DNA from: Betaproteobacteria bacterium
GTDB lineage: Bacteria; Pseudomonadota; Gammaproteobacteria; Burkholderiales; Burkholderiaceae_C
NCBI GenBank assembly: GCA_009919175.1
Contig: RGCL01000004.1
Span: 1-64,000 of the forward strand
Length of the DNA: 64,000 bases
Direction of reading: 5' to 3'
The translations under genes were made by a program, and so were the position numbers. The notes beneath the pieces were generated by a model. That model was given only the letters and a program-made list of their open reading frames with translations, was not told where the DNA came from and ran no database searches. Shown here piece after piece: positions 30,087-39,724 of this stretch (its first letter is position 1; each line of letters opens with the position of its first letter).

Positions 30087-31133
30087 TCACTCCCTGGCCA
30101 TCAGAGGCCATCTCGGTTTCACATCAAATGCACCAGGCAACACCGCAGACTCCACCGAGGACTGCAACCGCATGGCGGCAGCCAGCGCAATCATGGCGCC
30201 GTTGTCGGTGCACCAACTCAATTCAGGAAAGTGCAGGCTCGCACCTTGGGACTGGCAGTAGAGGCTCAGCTGGCGACGCAGCTCGGCATTGGCGCCCACG
30301 CCACCGGCCACGACCAGTCGTTGCCATCCGGTTTGCGCCAGCGCCGCCATGGACTTGCGCACCAGCACCTCAACGATCGCAGCCTGGGTGCTGGCCGCCA
30401 CATCGGGGAAATGTGCAGCGGCTTGATCGCCCAATTTCTGGATCTGGGTCCACACGGCCGTCTTGAGACCGGCAAACGAAAAATTCAAGTCGCCGCTGTG
30501 CAGCAAAGGCCTGGGAAACGCAAAGGCCTTGGGGTTGCCCTGCTCGGCCATGCGCGACAAGGCGGCACCTCCTGGATAGTCCAAACCCAGCAGCTTGGCC
30601 GTCTTGTCAAACGCTTCGCCAGCGGCATCGTCAATCGATTCGCCAAGGAGGTCGTAGTGACCGACCGAATGCACGGCCATGAGCTGGGTGTGCCCGCCCG
30701 ACACCAGCAAGGCCACGAACGGAAACTGCGGAGGGTCGGCGCTGAGAAAGGGCGAGAGCAAATGCCCTTCCAGGTGGTGAACGCCCATCACGGGTTTATG
30801 AAGTGCCAAGGCCAGGCCTTGCGCCAGCGCCGAGCCCACCAGCAAGGCCCCTGCCAGCCCCGGACCCCGTGTATAGGCCACCACATCGATGTCGCGCCAA
30901 GTGGTGGCGCTGTGCTGCATCACTTCGCGCACCAGCGGCACCACGCGTCGGATGTGGTCCCGGCTGGCCAATTCGGGCACCACGCCGCCGTACTCGCGAT
31001 GCATGGCGATTTGGGTGTGCAAGGCATGCCCCAGCAAACGCGGCAGCTCGGCGCGCCCCTGCTGGGTGGGCGACCAACCCACCAGAGCCACACCGGTTTC
31101 GTCGCAGGAACTCTCAATGCCAAGCACTCGCAT
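30087..31133 (-). CDS. tsaD: tRNA N6-adenosine threonylcarbamoyltransferase TsaD
   Basis: Transfers the threonylcarbamoyl group to A37 of tRNAs reading ANN codons, with TsaB and TsaE; essential in most bacteria. The 348-residue ASKHA protein begins [17 protein letters not shown], has the metal-binding HHLEGH at about 119-124, the VSGGHTQL motif, and [10 protein letters not shown] and CTDNGAMIA in the C-terminal lobe. The track start at 31268 extends back over the prfB region; ATG 31133 matches the universal N-terminus. Divergent from prfB with a 72-base gap. Confidence 0.96.
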   Translation of the reverse strand: MRVLGIESSCDETGVALVGWSPTQQGRAELPRLLGHALHTQIAMHREYGGVVPELASRDHIRRVVPLVREVMQHSATTWRDIDVVAYTRGPGLAGALLVGSALAQGLALALHKPVMGVHHLEGHLLSPFLSADPPQFPFVALLVSGGHTQLMAVHSVGHYDLLGESIDDAAGEAFDKTAKLLGLDYPGGAALSRMAEQGNPKAFAFPRPLLHSGDLNFSFAGLKTAVWTQIQKLGDQAAAHFPDVAASTQAAIVEVLVRKSMAALAQTGWQRLVVAGGVGANAELRRQLSLYCQSQGASLHFPELSWCTDNGAMIALAAAMRLQSSVESAVLPGAFDVKPRWPLMARE

Positions 31134-31205
31134 GGCCTCAGTGTAGGACAGCCCATGCGGGCATGCGAAAATTGCCCGCTTTAAAGAATCAAAGAGATGT
31201 GACCC

Positions 31206-32310
31206 ATGGACGCTGAAGCCATCAATCAGATCGGTTCCACCTTGCAGGACTTGCATGCGCGCGTGCAAGACCTTCGGAGGTATCTTTGACTACGATGCAA
31301 AAGCAGATCGCTTGCGCACGGTGAATGCGGCGCTGGAAGACCCCGCCGTTTGGAACGACCCCAAAAAAGCCCAGGAACTGGGCAAGGAAAAACGAACACT
31401 GGATGACATCGTGGGCGTCATCGAGCGCCTCGAGTCCGACATTGGCGACAACCTTGAGCTCTATGACATGAGCAAGGAAGACGCTGACGAAGCGGGCCTG
31501 GGCACGATTGCCGAGGATGCAACGCGCCTCACCGGCCTGGTCGAGCGGCTCGAATTTCGCCGCATGTTCAACCAGCCGGCCGACCCCAGCAATGCCTTCT
31601 TGGACATCCAGGCGGGCGCAGGTGGCACCGAGGCCTGCGACTGGGCGTCGATGTTGCTGCGCCAGTACCTCAAGTACGCCGAACGCAAAGGCTTCAAGGC
31701 CACGCTGGAAGACGAGTCCCCCGGCGATGTGGCGGGCATCAAGGGCGCCACCATCAAGATCGAGGGTGAATACGCCTACGGCCTGTTGCGCACCGAGACG
31801 GGGGTGCATCGCCTGGTACGCAAATCCCCCTTTGATTCATCGGGCGGTCGGCACACCAGTTTTGCCAGCATCTTTGTCTATCCCGAGATCGACGACTCCA
31901 TCGAGATCGACATCAACCCGGCCGATGTGCGTGTGGACACCTACCGCGCAAGCGGCGCTGGCGGACAGCACATCAACAAGACCGACTCTGCCGTTCGCCT
32001 CACCCACGTGCCAACGGGCATCGTGGTGCAGTGCCAGGACAGCCGCAGCCAGCACAGCAACCGCGATGTGGCTTGGCGGCGTTTGCGCTCTCGCTTATAT
32101 GACCATGAGATGAAAAAGCGCATGGCCGAACAGCAAAAACTCGAAGACACCAAAACCGATGTGGGCTGGGGACACCAGATCCGCAGCTATGTTCTGGACC
32201 AAAGCCGCATCAAGGATTTGCGAACCAGCGTCGAAATCTCCAACACGCAAAAAGTGCTGGATGGCGATCTGGATGCATTCATTGAGGCCTCGCTCAAGCA
32301 AGGGGTTTAA
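31206..32310 (+). CDS. prfB: Peptide chain release factor 2, with programmed +1 frameshift
   Basis: Releases peptides at UGA and UAA stop codons. A 27-codon frame from ATG 31206 ([20 protein letters not shown]...) stops at an in-frame TGA (31287-31289). A +1 shift at CTT-T then continues as DYDAKADRL... to 32310, giving 367 residues, the usual RF2 length. The mature part shows the SPF tripeptide ([12 protein letters not shown]) that selects UGA and the GGQ motif ([15 protein letters not shown]) for hydrolysis. The track reports only the downstream frame, from an irrelevant ATG. pepN follows after 29 bases. Confidence 0.95.
31276..31290 (+). promoter_or_regulatory. RF2 autoregulatory +1 frameshift site
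   Basis: The sequence GGAGGTATCTTTGAC contains a Shine-Dalgarno-like GGAGGT a few bases before CTT TGA C, the canonical RF2 recoding signal. Low RF2 lets the ribosome slip one base at CTT rather than terminate at TGA, restoring RF2 levels. The SD-like element, the slippery Leu codon and the TGAC context are all intact. Confidence 0.95.
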
Positions 32311-32339
32311 GCCCCGCTTCTCACTCTGGGAGATACATC

Positions 32340-35000
32340 ATGGCTCGTGAAGGGAATGCAACGGTGGTTCACCGAAGCGATTACAGCCCCGTGCCTTTTT
32401 TCATCGACGACGTTCGACTGACATTTGATCTGGATGAGCAAAAGACCCGCGTCCTCAATGTGATGCGGGTTCGTCGCAACCCCGAGGTCAGCGCCCAGGC
32501 CTTACGGCTCGACGGCGAGGAGCTCAACCTAGCGCGCGTCATGGTCAATGGTCAAGGCACCAGCTTTCGCATGGACAACAACCAGTTGGTGCTGGAAAAC
32601 CTGCCCGAAGGCAGCGAGCCCTTTGAGCTGGAAATCTTCACCACCTGCAACCCCAGCAAGAACACCCAGCTCAGCGGCCTCTATGTGAGCCAGAACTCAT
32701 TTTTCACCCAGTGTGAAGCCCAGGGCTTTCGTCGCATCACCTACTTTCTGGATCGCCCCGATGTGATGTCCACCTACACGGTGACCCTGCGCGCAGATCA
32801 GCAACGCTTCCCGGTGTTGCTCAGCAATGGCAATTTGCGCGAGCAATCCGTTTTGCCCGATGGCCGCCATCAAGCCGTTTGGCATGACCCCTTCAAAAAG
32901 CCCAGTTACCTGTTTGCGCTGGTGGCAGGCCACCTGGTGTGCCGCGAACAGCGCATCCTCGACGGCAGCGGTCAATCCCGCCTCTTGCAGGTGTTTGTTC
33001 GCCCAGGCGACCTCGACAAGACCGAACACGCCATGAAGTCGCTCATGGCCAGCATCGCCTGGGATGAATCCCGTTTTGGCCTGCCGCTGGATCTGGATCG
33101 ATTCATGATCGTGGCCACCTCGGACTTCAACATGGGGGCCATGGAAAACAAGGGCCTCAACATCTTCAACACCAAATATGTGTTGGCCAGCCCCGCCACC
33201 GCCACCGATGCCGACTACGCCAACATCGAAAGCGTGGTGGCACACGAGTACTTCCACAACTGGACCGGCAACCGCGTGACCTGCCGCGACTGGTTCCAGC
33301 TCTCGCTCAAGGAAGGCCTCACGGTGTTTCGTGATCAGGAGTTCAGCCAGGACATGTCGGGCTCGGCCTCCGCCCGTGCGGTCAAGCGCATCGAGGATGT
33401 GCGCTTACTCAGGTCGGTGCAATTCCCCGAGGATGCCGGCCCCATGGCGCATGCGGTACGCCCCGACAGCTATCTGGAAATCAACAACTTCTACACGGTC
33501 ACCATTTACGAAAAAGGCGCCGAAGTGGTTCGCATGATGCAAACCCTGGTGGGGCGCGCAGGCTTTGCCAAAGGCATGAGTCTGTACTTCCAGCGCCACG
33601 ATGGTCAGGCCGTGACCTGCGACGATTTCGTGCAAGCCATTGCCGATGCCAACCCAGGCTCCGCCCTGGACACCCATCGCCAGGCCTTCATGAACTGGTA
33701 TTCGCAGGCCGGCACACCCTTGTTGCGCCTGCAAGGCCATTACCACCCCGAATCCCAGCGCTTTGAAGTCAAGGCCTCGCAGTCCCTGGGCAGCGCCAAC
33801 CGGTCTGCCGCGCACGAAACGCCCAGCACGCACGTCATCCCGGTGATGCTGGGCTTGCTCGATGCCCAAGGGCACGAACTCATGCCCACGCAACTCAAGG
33901 TGCTCACCCAAAGCGAAGACACCTGGGTGTTCGAGGGCATTGCTCAGCCACCCATCCTGTCGGCACTCAGGGGCTTTAGCGCGCCAGTGCTGCTCGAACT
34001 GGAACAAACCGATGCGCAATGGCAAGTCCTCATGGCGCACGACAGCGACCCCTTCAACCGTTGGGAAGCTGCCCAGCGCTTGCTGGGTGTGGCCGCGCGC
34101 GACGCCATTGCACAGGGTCAAACGCAGCAGGTGTTGGCCGCTGACCTGGTCGAGGGTTTGCGGTCGGTGTTGCGCGACCCCGAACTCGACGCCGCCTTCA
34201 AGGACCTGATGCTCACCCTGCCCTCTGAATCCCTGCTGGCTGAACAACTCGACGAAGTCGATCCCCAACAGGTGCATGCGGTTCGTGAATCCATGCGCCT
34301 GCAACTGGCGCTGGCTTTGGAGTCAGATTGGGAATGGGCCTTGACGCACCATGTGGTCCAGGGTCCCTACACCCCCGATGCCAAAGGCAGCGGCTGCCGG
34401 GCACTGCAAGCCCTGGCTTTACTCAACCTGTGTCTGGCAGAAGCCACACGCGGCCAGCATCGCTGGGCTGAATTGGCCAAGCAACGCTTTGATCAGGCCA
34501 GCAACATGACCGATCGCCTGGGCGCTTTGCAAGCCCTGCTGGTGAGCGACCATGCCTTGGCCACCCCGGCTTTGCAGGCCTTTCACCAGCGCTTTGCCCA
34601 TGAGGAGCTGGTGGTGGACAAATGGTTCTCGCTGCAAGCCACCACCTGCAGCAAGCCCGACGCAGTGCTCGATCGGGTGCGCCAACTCATGCGTCATCCC
34701 GATTTCAATTTGCGCAATCCCAATCGCGCCCGCAGCCTGATCTTTGGCTATTGCCAGGGCAACCCCGCTGGCTTTCACCGCCGCGACGCCGCTGGTTATG
34801 TGTTTTGGAGTGAGCAGGTGCTGGCGCTCGACGCCATCAACCCCCAAGTGGCCGCTCGGCTGGCCAGGGCCTTGGACCGCTGGCGCAAGCTCAGCCCCGC
34901 TTATCGCCTGGCCGCACAAGAGGCCTTGCAACGCGTGGCGGCGCACCCATCCCTGAGCAACGATGTGCGGGAAATCATCTCCAACGCCCTCAAGTCCTGA
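32340..35000 (+). CDS. pepN: Aminopeptidase N (M1 family)
   Basis: Zinc metallopeptidase that removes N-terminal residues from peptides in the cytoplasm. The 886-residue protein has the GAMEN substrate motif (NMGAMENKGLNIFNTKYVLA) near residue 267, the zinc motif HEYFHNWTGNRVTCRDW near 302 and the downstream LKEGLTVFRDQEF with the third ligand Glu, followed by the long helical C-terminal domain typical of the proteobacterial enzyme. No signal peptide is seen. fbp begins 15 bases after the stop. Confidence 0.96.
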   Translation: MAREGNATVVHRSDYSPVPFFIDDVRLTFDLDEQKTRVLNVMRVRRNPEVSAQALRLDGEELNLARVMVNGQGTSFRMDNNQLVLENLPEGSEPFELEIFTTCNPSKNTQLSGLYVSQNSFFTQCEAQGFRRITYFLDRPDVMSTYTVTLRADQQRFPVLLSNGNLREQSVLPDGRHQAVWHDPFKKPSYLFALVAGHLVCREQRILDGSGQSRLLQVFVRPGDLDKTEHAMKSLMASIAWDESRFGLPLDLDRFMIVATSDFNMGAMENKGLNIFNTKYVLASPATATDADYANIESVVAHEYFHNWTGNRVTCRDWFQLSLKEGLTVFRDQEFSQDMSGSASARAVKRIEDVRLLRSVQFPEDAGPMAHAVRPDSYLEINNFYTVTIYEKGAEVVRMMQTLVGRAGFAKGMSLYFQRHDGQAVTCDDFVQAIADANPGSALDTHRQAFMNWYSQAGTPLLRLQGHYHPESQRFEVKASQSLGSANRSAAHETPSTHVIPVMLGLLDAQGHELMPTQLKVLTQSEDTWVFEGIAQPPILSALRGFSAPVLLELEQTDAQWQVLMAHDSDPFNRWEAAQRLLGVAARDAIAQGQTQQVLAADLVEGLRSVLRDPELDAAFKDLMLTLPSESLLAEQLDEVDPQQVHAVRESMRLQLALALESDWEWALTHHVVQGPYTPDAKGSGCRALQALALLNLCLAEATRGQHRWAELAKQRFDQASNMTDRLGALQALLVSDHALATPALQAFHQRFAHEELVVDKWFSLQATTCSKPDAVLDRVRQLMRHPDFNLRNPNRARSLIFGYCQGNPAGFHRRDAAGYVFWSEQVLALDAINPQVAARLARALDRWRKLSPAYRLAAQEALQRVAAHPSLSNDVREIISNALKS

Positions 35001-35014
35001 TCCACAGGTGAAGC

Positions 35015-36019
35015 ATGAACATTTCTCTGTCCCGTTTTCTGGTTGAACAACAACGCGCCAAAGGGCACATCAGCGCAGAGTTGCGCCTCTTGCTCGAAGT
35101 GGTGGCCAGGGCTTGCAAGAGCATCAGCCACGCCGTAAATAAAGGGGCGCTGGGTGGTGTGCTGGGCAGCGCCGAAAGCGAAAACGTGCAGGGCGAGGTG
35201 CAAAAAAAGCTCGACATCATTGCCAACGAAGTGCTGATCGAGGCCAATGAATGGGGCGGCCACCTTGCGGCCATGGCCTCCGAAGAAATGGACAGCATCC
35301 ACATCGTGCCCAACCGCTATCCCCAGGGCGAATACCTGCTGCTGTTCGATCCTTTGGACGGATCGAGCAACATCGATGTGAACGTGAGCATCGGCACCAT
35401 CTTCAGTGTGCTCAAAAAGCAAGACAGCCAAGAGGGTGTGAGCGAGTCGAGCTTTTTGCAGCCCGGCCGCCAGCAAGTGGCGGCTGGCTACTGCGTCTAT
35501 GGCCCCCAGACCACCCTGGTGCTGACCGTGGGCGATGGCGTGTTCATGTTCACCCTGGATCGCGAGCAAGGCAGTTTTGTGCTCACCCAGTCGGATGTGC
35601 AGATCCCCGAGGACACCAAGGAGTTCGCCATCAACATGTCCAACATGCGCCACTGGGACCAGCCGGTTCGCCGCTACATCGACGAATGCCTCCAAGGCAA
35701 GGAAGGTCCACGCGGCAAGGACTTCAACATGCGCTGGATCGCCTCCATGGTGGCCGATGTGCATCGCATCCTCACACGCGGCGGTGTGTTCATGTACCCC
35801 TGGGACAAGCGTGAGCCCCACAAGCCCGGCAAACTCAGGCTCATGTACGAGGCCAACCCCATGAGCTGGCTGATTGAACAAGCCGGTGGTGCCGCCATCA
35901 ACGGCCAGCAACGCATCCTGGATCTTCAGCCGACGCAGTTGCATGAGCGGGTGAGCGTGATCCTGGGCTCCAAAAACGAAGTGGAACGCTTGCACAGCTA
36001 TCACTTGCAACAGTCTTGA
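35015..36019 (+). CDS. fbp: Fructose-1,6-bisphosphatase, class I
   Basis: Removes the 1-phosphate from fructose-1,6-bisphosphate in gluconeogenesis. The 334-residue protein shows the metal site [20 protein letters not shown] near residues 110-127, ASEEMDSIH upstream, and the substrate-site GGVFMYPWD and [20 protein letters not shown] segments. Length and order are typical. With pepN it forms an apparent operon ending just before tRNA-Thr. Confidence 0.95.
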   Translation: MNISLSRFLVEQQRAKGHISAELRLLLEVVARACKSISHAVNKGALGGVLGSAESENVQGEVQKKLDIIANEVLIEANEWGGHLAAMASEEMDSIHIVPNRYPQGEYLLLFDPLDGSSNIDVNVSIGTIFSVLKKQDSQEGVSESSFLQPGRQQVAAGYCVYGPQTTLVLTVGDGVFMFTLDREQGSFVLTQSDVQIPEDTKEFAINMSNMRHWDQPVRRYIDECLQGKEGPRGKDFNMRWIASMVADVHRILTRGGVFMYPWDKREPHKPGKLRLMYEANPMSWLIEQAGGAAINGQQRILDLQPTQLHERVSVILGSKNEVERLHSYHLQQS

Positions 36020-36043
36020 AGCGGGCTGCGCAGATCGGCTGGC

Positions 36044-36049
36044 TATAAT
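36044..36049 (+). promoter_or_regulatory. -10 box of the tRNA-Thr promoter
   Basis: A perfect TATAAT lies 10 bases upstream of the mature tRNA 5' end, in the gap after fbp. No good -35 hexamer is present at 16-18 bases; TTGAAG occurs at 22 bases, too far. The box alone supports a tRNA promoter with a very short leader. Confidence 0.55.
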
Positions 36050-36059
36050 TTTGACCAAC

Positions 36060-36135
36060 GCCGGAGTAGCTCAGTCGGTAGAGCAGCTCATTCGTAATGA
36101 GAAGGTCGGGGGTTCGATTCCTCTCTCCGGCACCA
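36060..36135 (+). tRNA. tRNA-Thr(CGT)
   Basis: A 76-base cloverleaf: acceptor GCCGGAG/CTCCGGC, D arm GCTCAGTCGGTAGAGC, anticodon stem CTCAT/ATGAG enclosing TTCGTAA with anticodon CGT, T loop TTCGATT, discriminator A and an encoded CCA. It reads ACG threonine codons. It has its own -10 box and is followed at once by a rho-independent terminator, so it is an independent transcription unit. Confidence 0.97.
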
Positions 36136-36141
36136 ACTTGA

Positions 36142-36167
36142 GTCCGCCCCCTGGCGGGCTTTTTTTT
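36142..36167 (+). terminator. Rho-independent terminator after tRNA-Thr
   Basis: Stem CCGCC/GGCGG with a CCCT loop, extendable by two bases, is followed by a run of eight T. It starts seven bases after the tRNA CCA end. Confidence 0.85.
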
Positions 36168-36181
36168 GCCCTTTCGCATCC

Positions 36182-36457
36182 ATGATTCAACTTGTCTTGC
36201 ATTGCCAACCCGGTGCCAAACAAACCCAAGTGGTGGGCTGGCATGGAGGCCGCATCAAGATTCAGCTCAAAGCACCGCCTGTGGATGGCAAGGCCAATGA
36301 CATCTTGCTCGCGTTCTTGTCCGACGCCCTGGGTGTGCCGCGCAAGAACGTGGTGCTGGCATCGGGTCAGACTCAGCGCATCAAGCGCGTGAGCATCGAT
36401 GGGCTGGCGCTGGATCAGGCCTTGGCCCGGTTGGGCTTAGGCCCGCCAGAAGCCTGA
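36182..36457 (+). CDS. DUF167 (YggU/UPF0235) family protein
   Basis: A 91-residue protein of the DUF167/YggU family, conserved from bacteria to humans, biochemical role unclear. It shows the family pattern LHCQPGAKQTQVVGWHGGRIKIQLKAPPVDGKANDILLAFLSDALGVPRKNVVLASGQTQRIKRVSIDG over nearly its whole length. It starts right after the tRNA-Thr terminator, so it needs its own promoter, which I could not identify. It may mark the edge of the housekeeping region before the catabolic block. Confidence 0.9.
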   Translation: MIQLVLHCQPGAKQTQVVGWHGGRIKIQLKAPPVDGKANDILLAFLSDALGVPRKNVVLASGQTQRIKRVSIDGLALDQALARLGLGPPEA

Positions 36458-36531
36458 GGCCTCTCGCTTGGCCGCCCCAGCCTGGATGAAAGGTGTGGGA
36501 CACCCCGAATGGCTGGGCCTTGTGTTTTGAC

Positions 36532-36544
36532 GCACACTGTGTGC
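36532..36544. promoter_or_regulatory. Palindrome upstream of the acyl-CoA dehydrogenase
   Basis: A perfect 13-base palindrome GCACAC-T-GTGTGC overlaps the last base of a TTGACG (36527-36532) 30 bases before the ATG at 36575. It could be an operator at the promoter of the catabolic block, but no convincing -10 sits at the right distance from the TTGACG, so the promoter itself is not established. Confidence 0.4.
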
Positions 36545-36574
36545 ATCGCACTGCGCCAAGTTCAGCCACGCACC

Positions 36575-37723
36575 ATGCCCATTTCATTCCGACGTTCCTG
36601 GTCCAACCCCGAGATCGAACTCTTTCGCGACACCGTCTTGCGGTTCCTCAACGACCACATGATCCCCGATGACGAAGCCGCACGACAGCGCGGCCATGTG
36701 GGTCACGAACTCTGGCGCAAGGCCGGTCAAGCCGGTTTGCTGTGCACCGACATCCCCACCGAATGGGGCGGCGCAGGGGGCGACTTCCGGCACGAGGCCG
36801 TCTTGCACGAGGAAATGTCGCGCCTGTGCCTGAGCGGCATGAACGCCGCTGTGCACTCCATCGTGGCGCATTACTTTCTCAACCACGGCACACTCGAACA
36901 AAAGCAGCGCTACCTGCCCCGCATGGCGCGCGGTGAATGCGTGGGTGCGATTGCCATGACCGAGCCCGGCACAGGCTCGGATTTGCAAGCCATCCGCACC
37001 CGCGCCCAGAAGCAAGACAAGCACTATCTGATCAACGGCAGCAAGACCTTCATCTCCAACGGCATGTTGGCTGGTGTGATCCTGGTGGTGTGCAAGACCG
37101 ACCCCAGCAAAGCTGCGGCGGGCACCTCCATCCTCATTGTGGACACCGAGGACTGCCCCGGCTTTCGCGTGGGCCGGGTACTCGACAAAATCGGACTCAA
37201 GGCACAAGACACGTCCGAACTCTTTTTTGATGATGTGCGCGTGCCCGCCGATGCGGTGCTGGGCGGCGTGGAGGGTCAGGGCTTTTATCAGCTCATGGCC
37301 GATTTGCCCTACGAGCGCCTCATCATTGGCCTCACCGCAGTGGCAGCCATGGAAGGCGCGCTTGAACTCACCCTGGCGCATGTACGCGAACGCAAGGCCT
37401 TTGGCCAGGCGATTGCCGACTTCCAAAACACGCGCTTCAAGCTCGCCGAGATCGCCACAGACATCCAGGTGGGTCGCGCCTTCATCGACCGCTGCGTCGA
37501 GGACTTGCTCAAAGGCCAGCTCGACACCGCCACGGCATCCATGGCCAAGCTGTGGGGATCAGAAGCGCAGGGGCGGGTGATCGATGCCTGCGTGCAACTG
37601 TTTGGCGGCTATGGTTACATGAACGAATACCGCATTGCGCGCATGTACACTGACGCGCGCATCCAGCGCATCTATGGCGGCACCAGTGAAATCATGAAAG
37701 AAGTCATCGCCCGCGCACTTTGA
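36575..37723 (+). CDS. Acyl-CoA dehydrogenase, LCAD-type
   Basis: FAD-dependent alpha,beta-dehydrogenation of an acyl-CoA, electrons going to electron-transfer flavoprotein. The 382-residue protein has AMTEPGTGSDL and SNGMLAG in the FAD/substrate region and KAFGQAIADFQNTRFKLAE. The usual C-terminal catalytic Glu (YEGTS) is YGGTSEIMKE here, while PYERLIIG near residue 246 supplies a Glu in the position used by long-chain and isovaleryl-type enzymes. I take ATG 36575 (MPISFRRSWSN...), not the track's 36509. Followed by thiolase at 10 bases, so part of a beta-oxidation-like operon; chain specificity unknown. Confidence 0.88.
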   Translation: MPISFRRSWSNPEIELFRDTVLRFLNDHMIPDDEAARQRGHVGHELWRKAGQAGLLCTDIPTEWGGAGGDFRHEAVLHEEMSRLCLSGMNAAVHSIVAHYFLNHGTLEQKQRYLPRMARGECVGAIAMTEPGTGSDLQAIRTRAQKQDKHYLINGSKTFISNGMLAGVILVVCKTDPSKAAAGTSILIVDTEDCPGFRVGRVLDKIGLKAQDTSELFFDDVRVPADAVLGGVEGQGFYQLMADLPYERLIIGLTAVAAMEGALELTLAHVRERKAFGQAIADFQNTRFKLAEIATDIQVGRAFIDRCVEDLLKGQLDTATASMAKLWGSEAQGRVIDACVQLFGGYGYMNEYRIARMYTDARIQRIYGGTSEIMKEVIARAL

Positions 37724-37733
37724 GGAGCAAGAC

Positions 37734-38912
37734 ATGTCTGAAGCATTCATCGTGGCCGCAGCCCGCACCGCGGGCGGTCGCCGGGGCGGTCGTTTGGCGG
37801 GTTGGCATCCGGTGGACCTCGCCGCCCAGGTCCTCAACCACCTCGTCGACACCACCCAGATCGATCCAGCCCTGATCGAGGATGTGATCATGGGGTGCGT
37901 GAGTCAGGTGGGTGAGCAATCCACCAATGTGGCGCGCAATGCCGTGCTGGCCTCTCGCTTGCCCGAGTCTGTACCGGGCACCTCGCTCGATCGGCAATGT
38001 GGCTCCTCCCAACAGGCTTTGCACTTTGCTGCCCAAGCCGTGATGTCGGGCAGCATGGATGTGGTCATCGCCGCCGGTGTCGAATCCATGACGCGCGTGC
38101 CCATGTTCACCTCCTCGGCCTTGCCCCAGAAGGCGGGCATGGGCTTTTATCAAAGCCCGCTGGTGAACCAGCGCTACAACGATGTGATCTTCAGCCAGTT
38201 CATGGGCGCCGAGATGATGGCGCGCAAATATGGCTTCACCCGCGAAGCCCTGGATGCCTATGCTTTGCAAAGCCACCAACGCGCCAAACGCGCCACCGAA
38301 GCGGGCGTGTTTGAGCGGGAGATCGTGCCCGTGGCCGTGCGCGATGAGCACGGTCACCCCACCGATGTGATGCACACCCAAGACGAGGGCATTCGCAGGG
38401 ATGCCACCCTCGAGAGCATCGCCTCGGTCAAGCTGCTGCAAGAGGGCGGCCTGATCAGCGCCGCCAACGCCAGTCAGATCTGCGACGGCGCCAGCGGTGT
38501 GATGGTGGTCAATGAACGTGGCCTGCGGCAACTTGGCCTCAAGCCTTTGGCGCGCATTCATCACATGAGCGTCCTGGGTCATGACCCGGTCATCATGCTC
38601 GAAGCCCCCCTGCCCGCCACCGAGCGTGCGCTCAAGAAGTCGGGGCTTTCGATCCATGACATCGATTTGTACGAAGTCAACGAAGCCTTTGCCCCCGTGC
38701 CGCTGGCCTGGCTCAAAGCCCTGGATGCCGACCCGGATCGACTCAATGTGCACGGCGGTGCGATTGCCCTGGGCCACCCTCTGGGGGCATCGGGCACCAA
38801 ACTCATGGCCACCCTGGTCCATGCCCTGCACCAGCAGGGCAAGCGCTATGGCCTGCAAACCATGTGTGAAGGCGGCGGCATGGCCAATGTCACCCTCATT
38901 GAGCGCCTATGA
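37734..38912 (+). CDS. Thiolase (acetyl-CoA acyltransferase)
   Basis: Cleaves 3-ketoacyl-CoA with CoA to release acetyl-CoA, or runs in reverse. The 392-residue protein has the nucleophilic Cys in LDRQCGSSQQALHFAA near residue 89, NVHGGAIALGHPLGASG with the catalytic His, and MCEGGGMANV with the second Cys near the C-terminus. GAGGAG precedes the ATG. The next gene overlaps by ATGA. As the last step of a beta-oxidation spiral it fits the neighbouring dehydrogenase and crotonase. Confidence 0.92.
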   Translation: MSEAFIVAAARTAGGRRGGRLAGWHPVDLAAQVLNHLVDTTQIDPALIEDVIMGCVSQVGEQSTNVARNAVLASRLPESVPGTSLDRQCGSSQQALHFAAQAVMSGSMDVVIAAGVESMTRVPMFTSSALPQKAGMGFYQSPLVNQRYNDVIFSQFMGAEMMARKYGFTREALDAYALQSHQRAKRATEAGVFEREIVPVAVRDEHGHPTDVMHTQDEGIRRDATLESIASVKLLQEGGLISAANASQICDGASGVMVVNERGLRQLGLKPLARIHHMSVLGHDPVIMLEAPLPATERALKKSGLSIHDIDLYEVNEAFAPVPLAWLKALDADPDRLNVHGGAIALGHPLGASGTKLMATLVHALHQQGKRYGLQTMCEGGGMANVTLIERL

Positions 38913-39724
38913 GTCAGCCCAACCCCCAGGCTGAACTGGTCACGGTGGAGCACACCGGTGCGGTGGCGGTGCTGCGCCTGAACCAGCCCGAACGACTCAA
39001 TCCCTTGAGCCTGCCCTTGCAAGAGCGTTTGCGTGAGCGCTTGCAGGAACTCGCACGCAACACAAGCGTTCGTGCGCTGGTGATCACGGGTGCAGGCAAA
39101 GCCTTTTGCGTGGGGGCAGACCTCACCAGCATGCAGCCCCCAGTCCAAGGGCAAAGCCTGGGCGAGCAAACCTGCGAGATCATGCTCAAGCTGTCCAATC
39201 GGCTGGTTGAAGACCTTCGCGCCCTGCCCTTTCCTGTGGTGAGTGCCCTCAACGGCCCTTGTGCGGGCGCGGGCGTTGGCCTGGCCTTGGCCGCTGACCT
39301 GGTGGTGGCAGCCCAGTCGGCGTATTTCTTTTTGTCGTTCATGCCTCGCCTGGGCATCGTCCCGGATCTGGGCAGCACCTGGTTCCTGGAACGCTTTGTG
39401 GGTCGGCCACGCGCTGTGGCCATGTCCTTGCTGGGCGATCGGATCAGCGCGCAGCAAGCCCACAGCTGGGGGCTGATCTGGTCGTGTGTGGACGATGCCG
39501 AACTCATGCCGCAGGCCATGGCGCTGGCGCAACGGTTGAGCCAATTGCCAGCGCACGCCGCACAGGAGATTCGCCAGGCCTTTGACTCCGCCGCCCAACA
39601 GGATCTGGGCACGCAGCTCCAGTACGAAGCCCGACGCCAGCGCGAGCTCATCGACAAGCCCGAGTTTCAAGAAGGGGTGAATGCGTTCCTGCAAAAACGC
39701 GAGCCCCGCTTCCCCAGCCGCTGA
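38909..39724 (+). CDS. Crotonase-fold protein, PaaG-like (enoyl-CoA isomerase or hydratase)
   Basis: A 271-residue enoyl-CoA hydratase/isomerase. The CoA/oxyanion segments are clear (GAGKAFCVGADL near 64-75; NGPCAGAGVGLALAADLVVA near 114-133). The first catalytic Glu of true hydratases (GGCEL) is Gly here (AGVGL), and the second appears replaced, while the following PDLGSTWFL resembles the PD-x-G-x-TW segment of PaaG-type isomerases. That favours double-bond isomerisation or an unusual hydration. Overlaps the thiolase stop by ATGA. Confidence 0.85.
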   Translation: MSQPNPQAELVTVEHTGAVAVLRLNQPERLNPLSLPLQERLRERLQELARNTSVRALVITGAGKAFCVGADLTSMQPPVQGQSLGEQTCEIMLKLSNRLVEDLRALPFPVVSALNGPCAGAGVGLALAADLVVAAQSAYFFLSFMPRLGIVPDLGSTWFLERFVGRPRAVAMSLLGDRISAQQAHSWGLIWSCVDDAELMPQAMALAQRLSQLPAHAAQEIRQAFDSAAQQDLGTQLQYEARRQRELIDKPEFQEGVNAFLQKREPRFPSR

